Assembly (NCBI GenBank): GCA_937975585.1
Contig: CALJUC010000302.1
Span: 1 to 16,603, forward strand
Length of the DNA stretch: 16,603 nt
From: an uncultured Moraxella sp.
GTDB lineage: Bacteria > Pseudomonadota > Gammaproteobacteria > Pseudomonadales > Moraxellaceae
Direction: 5' to 3'
Of the stretch, positions 6,178-13,610 are shown in pieces (within the stretch, counting starts at the first letter, position 1; each line of letters begins with the position of its first letter). The notes below the pieces were generated by a model, which was given only the letters and a program-made list of their open reading frames with translations, was not told the origin of the DNA and ran no database searches. The position numbers and the translations under genes are program-made.

Positions 6178-9120
6178 ATGGCAATCATTCATATAGATGG
6201 AAAATCCGTTGAAGTGGACGGTGCGGATAACTTGCTCCAAGCCTGTTTGTCGTTGGGCATCGATATTCCGTATTTTTGTTACCACCCAGCGCTAGGCTCA
6301 GTCGGCTCATGTCGTCAGTGTGCCGTTAAGCAATACAATAACCAAGAAGATTATGAAGCTGGTCGCGGTCGCTTGGTCATGTCATGTATGGTCAATCCGA
6401 CCGAAGACATGTATATTTCGGTAACCGACAATGAAGTGAAAAACTTCCGTAAAAGCTTGGTTGAATTCTTGATGACTAACCACCCACACGACTGTCCAAC
6501 GTGTGAAGAGGGTGGTCACTGTCACTTACAAGACATGACGTATATGTCAGGTCACAATAAGCGTAAATACCGCTTTACCAAACGTACCCATCAAAACCAA
6601 GATTTGGGCGCGTTTATCAACCACGAAATGAACCGCTGTATCGCTTGTTACCGTTGTGTGCGTTACTACAAAGACTACGCAGGTGGCGAAGATTTGGGCG
6701 TTTACGCATCAGCAAGCCGTGTTTACTTTGGTCGTGACAAAGACGGTCAATTAGAAAGCGAGTTCTCAGGTAACTTGACTGAAGTGTGTCCAACCGGTGT
6801 ATTCACCGATAAGACCCACTCAGAGCGCTATAACCGTAAATGGGACATGCAGTACGCGCCAAGCATTTGTCATGGCTGTTCTGCAGGTTGTAACATCTCA
6901 GCCGGTGAGCGTTATGGCGAATTACGCCGTATCGAAAACCGCTTTAACGGCGATGTGAACGCTTATTTCTTGTGTGACCGTGGCCGTTTTGGTTATGGCT
7001 ACGTCAACCGTGCTGATCGTCCAATTCAAGTCAAAACAGGTCAAACCGTGGCTAGCATTGACCAAGGCATTGATGCCGTCAAAAACTTATTGACTGGCAA
7101 AAAAGCCATCGCAATTGGTTCACCGGTTGCAAGCCTAGAATCAAACTACGCGCTTAAAAATCTTGTGGGTAAAGAAAACTACAGTATCGGTGTGAGCCAA
7201 CGCGAAAAAACCTTGGTACAAAAATGTATCGACGTGCTAACCACCGAAGACGTGTATAACCCAACCATGCGCGAAATCGAAGGCTACGATGCGGTGCTAA
7301 TCTTGGGTGAAGATATTACCCAAACCAGTCCACGCATTGCCTTAGCAGTACGTCAAGCGGCGAAAAATCATGCCATCGCCATGGCAGATGCGTTAAGAAC
7401 CCAAGAGTGGCTTGCTGAGCCAGTACAACGTATCGGTCAAAAGGAATACAGCCCAATCTTTATCTTGGATGTCAAAGAAACGCGTTTGGATGATATCGCT
7501 GAAGTGAGCTGTGTCGCAAATCCAGACGATATCGCAGCCTTTGGTTTTGCCGTTGCTGAGCAAATGGGTAGCCTGCAAACTAGCCAATTGCCAAAAGATT
7601 TGGTAATTGATACCACTGATAACAGCGACACTGCAAGCTTTGCCAAACATGTTGCGCAAACCCTGCTAAAAGCGAAAAAACCGTTGATTATTTCAGGTAC
7701 GGCGTTAGGCAGTCAAGCGATCATCGAAGCAGCGGCACAAGTCGCAAAAACTGCTGAGCAAAAACGTATCGATGTCGTCACCTACGAGCGTAGTGTGGTT
7801 ACTGAGCATAACATCGCGGTTGATGCGGAAATTGCCAAAATCGATGAAGAGCAAGCCAAGCTGAAAGAGACCATGGACGAAGAACAGTTTGCTGAACAAG
7901 CCAAACAAGTCAAACGTCCAGCGCGTATGAACCCAACCAAAGGCTACACCGAAAAAGCGGGCTTGTATTTATCAGTCCCAGCGGCTAATAGCGTTGGTGT
8001 GAACTTACTGGGTGGTTTAGCGTTAGAAGAAGTGGTTGAGCAGGCGAGTAGTGCTGATGTGCTAATCGTGATGGAAAATGACATCGCTAGCCGTCTAACG
8101 CATGACCAATTTGCCCAACTAACGCAAAACAAAACCTTGGTTGTACTTGACCACGAAGCTTATGCTTGGCATAGCGCTGCTGATGTATTCTTGCCAGCGG
8201 CTACCTTTGCTGAAGCGGATGGTACCTTGGTGTCAGCCGAAGGTCGTGCACAGCGTTTCTTCCAAGTCTATGACCCAACTTACTACCGTCCAAACGACAT
8301 GGTCAAAGAAAGCTGGCGTTGGTTACATGCGATTGAGTCTGAGCTAAGTGGTCGAGCCATTGACTGGACACAGCTTGACCATGTGGTGGCTGCGGTTGCC
8401 AATACGCATCCTGTATTGGAAGGCATCAAGCTTGCTGCACCAAGCGCGGATTATCGTATTAGCGGTCTAAAAATCGCGCGTGAGCCACGCCGTTATTCAG
8501 GTCGTACCGCAATGCGTGCGCCGATTTCGGTACACGAGCCAGAGCAACCGAAAGATATTGATACCGGCTTAACGTTCTCTCAAGAAGGTTACGTAGGTAC
8601 CAAAACTGACTCATCAATGATTCCATTTGCGTGGTCAGCGGGTTGGAACTCGCCACAAGCGTGGAACAAATACCAAGATAAAGTCGGTGGTCATCTAAAA
8701 CAAGGTGATCCAGGTGTGCGCTTGTTTGACCAAATGACGCGTTTACCAAAACGTGACTACCTAGCACCAGCTGCGCAAAGCAACTCACAGTTAGTACCAA
8801 TTTATAACATTTTTGCCAGTGATAGCTTAACCGCACGTAGTGATGTGGTGCAATCACAATTGATTAATCCGGTATTTACTGTATCGCGTGACGATGCCGC
8901 GACTTGGCAGTTGGGCGAAACTGATGCACTTACCGTCAGCGTAAATGGTGAATCTATAACGTTACCAGTACAAATCGTTGATTATGTTGCCGAAGGTTGT
9001 GTGGGCTATCCAGTGGGTCAAGTGCCAAGCTTATCAGCGGCACTTGAGCAGGCGAATGCGCAAATCACTATTCAAAAAGCCAATCAAACCTCAGTGAATA
9101 CAGTTGGGGAGGGGGTATAA
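6178..9120 (+). CDS. nuoG: NADH-quinone oxidoreductase subunit G (75-kDa iron-sulfur subunit)
   Basis: NuoG conducts electrons from NuoF toward NuoI through several Fe-S clusters. Visible ligands: [2Fe-2S] Cys34, Cys45, Cys48 and Cys70; the His-Cys3 [4Fe-4S] site His102, Cys106, Cys109, Cys115; a [4Fe-4S] site Cys154, Cys157, Cys160 and Cys204; and a fourth site Cys231, Cys234, Cys238, Cys266, matching the N7 cluster found only in some bacteria including E. coli. The rest is a molybdopterin-oxidoreductase-like fold that no longer binds molybdenum in this family, with the conserved EGRAQRFFQVYDPTYY and REPRRYSGRTAMRAPISVHEP blocks near residues 688-787. At 980 residues it is about 70 longer than E. 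coli NuoG, mostly from a charged insertion near 531-595. TAAGGA at 6166-6171, overlapping the nuoF stop, sets ATG 6178. The TAA stop shares one base with the nuoH ATG. Confidence 0.97.
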   Translation: MAIIHIDGKSVEVDGADNLLQACLSLGIDIPYFCYHPALGSVGSCRQCAVKQYNNQEDYEAGRGRLVMSCMVNPTEDMYISVTDNEVKNFRKSLVEFLMTNHPHDCPTCEEGGHCHLQDMTYMSGHNKRKYRFTKRTHQNQDLGAFINHEMNRCIACYRCVRYYKDYAGGEDLGVYASASRVYFGRDKDGQLESEFSGNLTEVCPTGVFTDKTHSERYNRKWDMQYAPSICHGCSAGCNISAGERYGELRRIENRFNGDVNAYFLCDRGRFGYGYVNRADRPIQVKTGQTVASIDQGIDAVKNLLTGKKAIAIGSPVASLESNYALKNLVGKENYSIGVSQREKTLVQKCIDVLTTEDVYNPTMREIEGYDAVLILGEDITQTSPRIALAVRQAAKNHAIAMADALRTQEWLAEPVQRIGQKEYSPIFILDVKETRLDDIAEVSCVANPDDIAAFGFAVAEQMGSLQTSQLPKDLVIDTTDNSDTASFAKHVAQTLLKAKKPLIISGTALGSQAIIEAAAQVAKTAEQKRIDVVTYERSVVTEHNIAVDAEIAKIDEEQAKLKETMDEEQFAEQAKQVKRPARMNPTKGYTEKAGLYLSVPAANSVGVNLLGGLALEEVVEQASSADVLIVMENDIASRLTHDQFAQLTQNKTLVVLDHEAYAWHSAADVFLPAATFAEADGTLVSAEGRAQRFFQVYDPTYYRPNDMVKESWRWLHAIESELSGRAIDWTQLDHVVAAVANTHPVLEGIKLAAPSADYRISGLKIAREPRRYSGRTAMRAPISVHEPEQPKDIDTGLTFSQEGYVGTKTDSSMIPFAWSAGWNSPQAWNKYQDKVGGHLKQGDPGVRLFDQMTRLPKRDYLAPAAQSNSQLVPIYNIFASDSLTARSDVVQSQLINPVFTVSRDDAATWQLGETDALTVSVNGESITLPVQIVDYVAEGCVGYPVGQVPSLSAALEQANAQITIQKANQTSVNTVGEGV
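9108..9112 (+). promoter_or_regulatory. Strong G-rich ribosome binding site for nuoH at the end of nuoG
   Basis: GGAGG sits in an unusually G-rich run (9106-9115, one A among nine G) that also encodes the Gly-Glu-Gly end of NuoG. It lies 7 nt before ATG 9120, whose first base is the last base of the nuoG TAA, so nuoH can be translated by reinitiation or by direct binding. Confidence 0.8.
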
Positions 9121-10181
9121 TGGAACACGCTGTCAGAGAATTACCTCAGCTACCAGCATGGCTTGCTGGGGTATTGACACCTGAAATGTGGTCAATCGCA
9201 TTTTTGGTCGTGCAATCACTTATCATCTTCTTGGCGGTGGTGATTTTCGCTGCCTTGATGATTCCATATGAACGCCGTATGTTGGCACTATGGCAAGACC
9301 GTTACGGTCCAAACCGTGTAGGTTGGCAAGGGTCGCTACAGGTAGCGGCCGATATGTTAAAAATCTTCTTCAAAGAAGACTGGACACCAAAATTTGCTGA
9401 CAAATTTATCTTCGTGTTGGCCCCTGCGATTGCCTTGTTCACTGCCTTAGCCGGTTATATTATTGTACCGATTTCACCCTCATTGGGTGGGGCAGATTGG
9501 AGCATTGGTATCTTATTCTTCTTTGCGATGGCGGGTCTTGCCGTTTATGCCGTGATGTTCGGTGGTTGGGCCTCAGCGAATAAATATGCATTGCTGGGTG
9601 GCTTACGTTCAGCGGCACAAACCATCAGTTATGAAGTATTCTTAGGCTTGTCATTGATGGGTGTGGTGGCGTTAGCCGGTTCGTTTAACCTACGTGACAT
9701 CGTGTATGACCAAGCCGGTGGTTTTTGGCACTGGAACGTGTTTGGTCAGTTACTAGGCTTTTTAACCTTTATGGTCGCGGGTGTCGCGGTAACGCACCGT
9801 TTCCCATTTGACCAACCTGAAGCAGAACAAGAATTGGCAGAAGGTTACCATGTTGAATACTCAGGTATGAAATTTGGTATGTTCTTCGTGGGTGAGTATG
9901 TGAACATCGTATTGGTGTCATCACTGATTACTATCTTGTTCTTTGGCGGTTGGATGCCATTGGTTGATACACCGCTATTGACTTGGATTCCACCATTGGT
10001 TTGGTTCATGGTAAAAACCTTGTTCTTTATGACCATGTTTATTTTGTTCCGTGGTGCGTTGATGCGTCCTCGTTATGACCAAGTGATGAATTTTGGTTGG
10101 AAAATCTGTTTGCCAATCACTTTGATTAACCTATTAGGTACTGCGGCATACGTGTTATGGCGCTCAAACGGTGGCTACTAA
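9120..10181 (+). CDS. nuoH: NADH-quinone oxidoreductase subunit H
   Basis: NuoH is the multi-helix membrane subunit that forms the quinone entry channel with NuoB, NuoCD and NuoA and couples redox change to the proton pumps. The 353-residue product is hydrophobic, with about eight to nine membrane segments starting near residue 25. Conserved loop motifs are present: YERRMLALWQDRYGPNRVG (50-68), LKIFFKEDWTP (80-90), NKYALLGGLRSAAQTISYE (154-172) and the acidic loop FPFDQPEAEQELAEGYHVEY (228-247), which lines the quinone cavity. It is about 30 residues longer than the E. coli protein, with a short N-terminal extension and small loop differences. ATG 9120 overlaps the nuoG TAA by one base and is preceded by GGAGG. 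NuoI follows after 12 nt. Confidence 0.97.
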   Translation: MEHAVRELPQLPAWLAGVLTPEMWSIAFLVVQSLIIFLAVVIFAALMIPYERRMLALWQDRYGPNRVGWQGSLQVAADMLKIFFKEDWTPKFADKFIFVLAPAIALFTALAGYIIVPISPSLGGADWSIGILFFFAMAGLAVYAVMFGGWASANKYALLGGLRSAAQTISYEVFLGLSLMGVVALAGSFNLRDIVYDQAGGFWHWNVFGQLLGFLTFMVAGVAVTHRFPFDQPEAEQELAEGYHVEYSGMKFGMFFVGEYVNIVLVSSLITILFFGGWMPLVDTPLLTWIPPLVWFMVKTLFFMTMFILFRGALMRPRYDQVMNFGWKICLPITLINLLGTAAYVLWRSNGGY

Positions 10182-10193
10182 GGAGAGCGGCAT

Positions 10194-10745
10194 ATGTATT
10201 TAGATATGATAAAAAATACCATTACTGGTTTTGGCTCGATTTTGCGTACGTTGTGGATGGTAAACAGCCATGCCACGCGCAAACGCGATACTATTCTTTA
10301 CCCAGAACAACCCGTACCAGTACCACCGCGTTTTCGTGGCCGTATTGTATTGACGCGTGATCCAGATGGCGATGAGCGTTGTGTTGCTTGTAATTTATGT
10401 GCGGTTGCTTGTCCGGTTGGCTGTATTTCACTACAGAAAGCCGAGCGAGAAGATGGTCGTTGGTATCCTGAGTTTTTCCGTATCAACTTCTCACGCTGTA
10501 TCTTCTGTGGGATGTGTGAGGAAGCTTGTCCAACCACGGCGATTCAAATGACGCCAGACTTTGAGTTAAGTGAGTACGTCCGTCAAAACTTGGTGTATGA
10601 AAAAGAGCATCTGTTAATCTCAGGCCCAGGTAAGTATCCAGATTATAACTATTATCGAGTGACTGGTATGGCGATTAAAGACAAACCTAAAGGCGCGGCA
10701 CAAAATGAAGCTGCACCGATTGACTTACGGAGCTTATTGCCATGA
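10194..10745 (+). CDS. nuoI: NADH-quinone oxidoreductase subunit I (23-kDa, two [4Fe-4S] clusters)
   Basis: NuoI is an 8Fe ferredoxin-like subunit that passes electrons from NuoG to cluster N2 in NuoB through clusters N6a and N6b. The 183-residue product has two complete ferredoxin motifs: Cys63, Cys66, Cys69 with Cys73 (CVACNLCAVACP) and Cys102, Cys105, Cys108 with Cys112 (CIFCGMCEEACP). Residues 1-50 form an amphipathic N-terminal part that lies on the membrane arm, including YPEQP and RGRIVL. The C-terminal part, with LISGPGKYPDYNYYR (141-155), is usual for the family, and length matches E. coli (180). The AAGGAGAG at 10180-10187 overlaps the nuoH stop and precedes ATG 10194. The TGA stop overlaps the nuoJ ATG by 4 nt (ATGA). 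Confidence 0.97.
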   Translation: MYLDMIKNTITGFGSILRTLWMVNSHATRKRDTILYPEQPVPVPPRFRGRIVLTRDPDGDERCVACNLCAVACPVGCISLQKAEREDGRWYPEFFRINFSRCIFCGMCEEACPTTAIQMTPDFELSEYVRQNLVYEKEHLLISGPGKYPDYNYYRVTGMAIKDKPKGAAQNEAAPIDLRSLLP

Positions 10746-11419
10746 TAACAGGCTCGATGATTGGTTTTTATTTATTAGCGATTGTTGCAATTATCGCAAG
10801 TTTACGCGTGATCACCCGCGCAAACCCCGTACACGCTTTGCTTAACATGATTGTGTCGTTGTTGGCGGTGGCTGGGGTGTTCTTCGCGATTGGCGCACCA
10901 TTTGCCGGTGCCTTAGAGATTATCGTTTACGCGGGTGCCATTATGGTCTTGTTCGTATTCGTGGTCATGATGCTAAACCTTGGCGCGCAAAATATGGCAC
11001 TTGAGGAAAGTTGGTTAACCTCTTCGGCATGGGCGGTACCGGTCGGTCTAGCATTTATCATCGGTCTTGTGGTCGCGACTATGATTGGTATGGACTACGG
11101 CCATCGTGGTGACGTGGTTGCCGTTGCTCATGGTGCCCCATTAACGGCTGCTTGGATTGGTGTCGAAACCGTTAGCGCCAAAATGATTGGCGGTAAGTTA
11201 TTTACCGAATATCTATTATTAGTAGAGATTGCTGGGTTCTTGCTATTGGCCGGTTTGGTTGCCGCGTATCACTTAGCACGACGTTCATTAGATGATGAAA
11301 ACGATAGCCATAACAGTCTAGTGATTGACAAAAACTCAGGTGAAACTGCCCCATTGGCGGTGGAACAACAAACTGGCAAGCTTGTCAAAGTACGCCAAGT
11401 TCAGGAGGAGAAGGCATAA
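10742..11419 (+). CDS. nuoJ: NADH-quinone oxidoreductase subunit J
   Basis: NuoJ is a membrane subunit between NuoH/A and NuoK; its third helix contains a pi-bulge that changes conformation during turnover. The 225-residue product has five likely membrane segments, near 6-24, 30-50, 56-78, 97-117 and 157-178. Helix three reads ALEIIVYAGAIMVLFVFVVM (57-76), with the conserved Glu59 and Tyr63. It is about 40 residues longer than E. coli NuoJ: after residue 180 there is a charged, hydrophilic tail (DDENDSHNS, then a Lys/Gln-rich end) with no recognised domain. ATG 10742 overlaps the nuoI stop by 4 nt and has CGGAG at 10728-10732. A second in-frame ATG five codons later is possible but has no better ribosome site. 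The stop TAA shares one base with the nuoK ATG. Confidence 0.95.
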   Translation: MITGSMIGFYLLAIVAIIASLRVITRANPVHALLNMIVSLLAVAGVFFAIGAPFAGALEIIVYAGAIMVLFVFVVMMLNLGAQNMALEESWLTSSAWAVPVGLAFIIGLVVATMIGMDYGHRGDVVAVAHGAPLTAAWIGVETVSAKMIGGKLFTEYLLLVEIAGFLLLAGLVAAYHLARRSLDDENDSHNSLVIDKNSGETAPLAVEQQTGKLVKVRQVQEEKA

Positions 11420-11727
11420 TGGGACATATTCCATTAGAGCATGGTCTTATCTTGTCAGCGATTTTGTTTGCCATCGGTTTTGCTGGTGTGATGGTACGAC
11501 GCAATTTTTTATTTATGCTGATGGGCCTTGAGATCATGATGAATGCAGCTGCCCTCGCATTCGTGGTAGCTGGTAGCCGTTGGGTCAGTCCTGATGGGCA
11601 AATCATGTTTATTTTGGTGTTGACATTGGCAGCGGCTGAGGTCGCGATTGGGTTGGCTATTCTTTTACAGTTTTATCATAAGCGTGGTCATTTGGATGTG
11701 GATACGGCAAACGAGATGAAAGGGTGA
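11419..11727 (+). CDS. nuoK: NADH-quinone oxidoreductase subunit K
   Basis: NuoK is a three-helix membrane subunit, related to MrpC of Na+/H+ antiporters, that with NuoJ and NuoA links the quinone end to the antiporter-like pumps. The 102-residue product is the family's usual length. The two membrane glutamates important for proton transfer are present: Glu38 in MGLEIMMNAA and Glu74 in LAAAEVAIGLA. Helices lie near 4-24, 28-50 and 60-86, and the end QFYHKRGHLDVD is typical. A strong AGGAGGAG (11403-11410) in the nuoJ tail precedes ATG 11419, which shares its A with the nuoJ TAA. nuoL follows after 4 nt. Confidence 0.97.
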   Translation: MGHIPLEHGLILSAILFAIGFAGVMVRRNFLFMLMGLEIMMNAAALAFVVAGSRWVSPDGQIMFILVLTLAAAEVAIGLAILLQFYHKRGHLDVDTANEMKG

Positions 11728-11731
11728 AAAG

Positions 11732-13606
11732 ATGAGTATGTTACCTTTAACGTTTATCCTGCCGCTGCTTGGGTTTATTATCCTTGCCACACTACGTGAC
11801 CGCTTGAGCGAAAAAGCTGCGACGGTAGTGGGCGTTGGTAGTATGGCCTTGGCTGCTTTGTGTGCCTTAGTGGCAGGCAGTCAGTTCTTGATGAATAATC
11901 CAGTGGGCGCAGTGGTACATTATCCATTGTGGACGTGGATGCGTGTTGGCGACTTTGCGCCAAACTTTGGCCTGACCTTAGATGGTCTTGGCGTGACCAT
12001 GATGGGTGTGATTACCGGCGTGGGCTTCTTGATTCACTTATTCGCGTCATGGTATATGCGTGGTGAAGTGGGTTTTGCACGTTTCTTTAGCTATATGAAC
12101 TTGTTCGTCGCGAGTATGTTATTGCTCGTATTAGCGGATAACTTGGTACTGTTGTACCTTGGCTGGGAAGGCGTGGGTATTTGTTCATACCTATTGATTG
12201 GTTTTTACTACCATGAGCGTGCCAATGGCCGCGCGGCAATGAAAGCCTTTACCGTTACCCGTGTGGGTGACGTGTTCTTGGCATTTGGTCTATTCTTGTT
12301 GTTCTACAGTGTGGATACCTTAAATATCCATGAGATTATCACTCGTGTACCACAAATGTTCACCATGAATGACGCGACCTTACAGTTAGCTGCCATTATG
12401 CTGGTGTTAGGTGCAATGGGTAAATCAGCACAGATTCCATTACATTCTTGGTTGGCCGATGCGATGGCAGGTCCGACACCTGTATCTGCATTGATTCACG
12501 CAGCGACCATGGTAACGGCGGGTGTGTATTTAATCGCACGTTTACATCCAATTTTCTTGTTAACCCCAGATGTCCTATTAAACTGGGTGGGTTTAGTGGG
12601 TGCGGTGACGCTATTAGTCGCAGGCTTCTGTGCCTTGGCGCAAACCGATATCAAACGTATTTTAGCTTACTCAACCATGAGCCAAATCGGTTATATGTTC
12701 TTGGCCTTGGGCGTAGGCGCTTGGAAAATGGCAATTTTCCATTTAATGACGCACGCATTCTTTAAAGCCTTACTATTCCTAGGGTCAGGTGCGGTGATTT
12801 TGGCATACCATCACGAACAAAACATCTTCAAAATGGGCGGTTTGTACTACAAAAACAAATTCCTATTCTTGGTGTTCTTGATTGGTGGTGGCGCGTTGGC
12901 AGCGATTCCTTGGGTAACCGTTGGTTTCTATTCAAAAGATGCGATTATTTGGGAAACCTTTGCCACAGGTAACATGAACTTATTCTGGATGGCAGTTGCC
13001 GGTGCGTTCCTAACTTCAATCTATACCTTCCGTATGATTTGGATTACGTTCTTTGGTGAAGCCAAAACTCCAATCCATGATTTAAAAGGTGTGTCTTACT
13101 GGTTGCCGTTAGCGGTTCTACTAGTATTGTCAACTGCGGTGGGTGCGATGATTACACCACCATTGGCAGGCGTATTGCCGGATAGCTTTGGTACGATCAA
13201 TGCCGAAAGCCTAGAACATAGCAAGCACACGGCTGAATTAATTGCGATGGGTGCGATGTTAGCGGGTCTTGTGATTGCGACTTTATTGTACGCAATTGAT
13301 AAAGGTCGTATGTTGGCACGCTTTAAACAAACTAGCTTGGGTTCAGCCTTATACTACTGGTGCTATAACGGTTTAGGGTTTGATGCCTTGTATGACTTGG
13401 TATTTGTTAAACCATTTATGTTGATTGGCCGCTTATTAAAATCGGATCCAGTTGATAAAACCTGGAACATCTTGCCAGCATTGGCCCTTGTGGGTAACCG
13501 TGTGTTTGGCTGGGTACAGTCAGGTTCGCTTCGTGGGTATGCTGCTAGCTTCGGTGTTGGTATGGCAGTGTTACTGGTGTTGGTAATGATGATGATAGGG
13601 AAGTAA
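11732..13606 (+). CDS. nuoL: NADH-quinone oxidoreductase subunit L (antiporter-like proton pump)
   Basis: NuoL is the distal antiporter-like subunit of the membrane arm, related to MrpA, and has a long lateral helix running along the arm. The 624-residue product is close to the E. coli length (613). Key membrane charges are seen: Glu146 in LGWEGVG, Lys231 in MGKSAQIPLHSW, His238 and His256 in the following helix pair (PTPVSALIHAATMVTAG), and Lys402 in GFYSKDAI. DIKRILAYSTMSQIGYMFLA (306-325) is the broken-helix signature shared by the antiporter-like subunits. The region from about 545 to the end would supply the lateral helix and last membrane anchor. Its ribosome site (AAGGG, 11719-11723) overlaps the nuoK end and is weaker than others in the operon, so translation may rely on coupling with nuoK 4 nt upstream. 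Confidence 0.97.
   Translation: MSMLPLTFILPLLGFIILATLRDRLSEKAATVVGVGSMALAALCALVAGSQFLMNNPVGAVVHYPLWTWMRVGDFAPNFGLTLDGLGVTMMGVITGVGFLIHLFASWYMRGEVGFARFFSYMNLFVASMLLLVLADNLVLLYLGWEGVGICSYLLIGFYYHERANGRAAMKAFTVTRVGDVFLAFGLFLLFYSVDTLNIHEIITRVPQMFTMNDATLQLAAIMLVLGAMGKSAQIPLHSWLADAMAGPTPVSALIHAATMVTAGVYLIARLHPIFLLTPDVLLNWVGLVGAVTLLVAGFCALAQTDIKRILAYSTMSQIGYMFLALGVGAWKMAIFHLMTHAFFKALLFLGSGAVILAYHHEQNIFKMGGLYYKNKFLFLVFLIGGGALAAIPWVTVGFYSKDAIIWETFATGNMNLFWMAVAGAFLTSIYTFRMIWITFFGEAKTPIHDLKGVSYWLPLAVLLVLSTAVGAMITPPLAGVLPDSFGTINAESLEHSKHTAELIAMGAMLAGLVIATLLYAIDKGRMLARFKQTSLGSALYYWCYNGLGFDALYDLVFVKPFMLIGRLLKSDPVDKTWNILPALALVGNRVFGWVQSGSLRGYAASFGVGMAVLLVLVMMMIGK
13597..13603 (+). promoter_or_regulatory. 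Ribosome binding site for nuoM
   Basis: AGGGAAG precedes two adjacent in-frame starts, GTG 13608 and ATG 13611. The spacing allows either; I prefer ATG because the codon is stronger and nothing conserved is lost. Confidence 0.6.
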
Positions 13607-13610
13607 TGTG

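Noticed and set aside
6646..6976. Extra CxxCxxxC motif in NuoG after the standard clusters, considered as an unusual added cluster
   Set aside because: Cys231, Cys234, Cys238 and Cys266 match the N7 cluster already known in E. coli and some other bacteria.
8459..8857. Antisense 132-codon open frame within nuoG
   Set aside because: It lies fully inside the conserved C-terminal part of nuoG with no recognisable domain; treated as a shadow.
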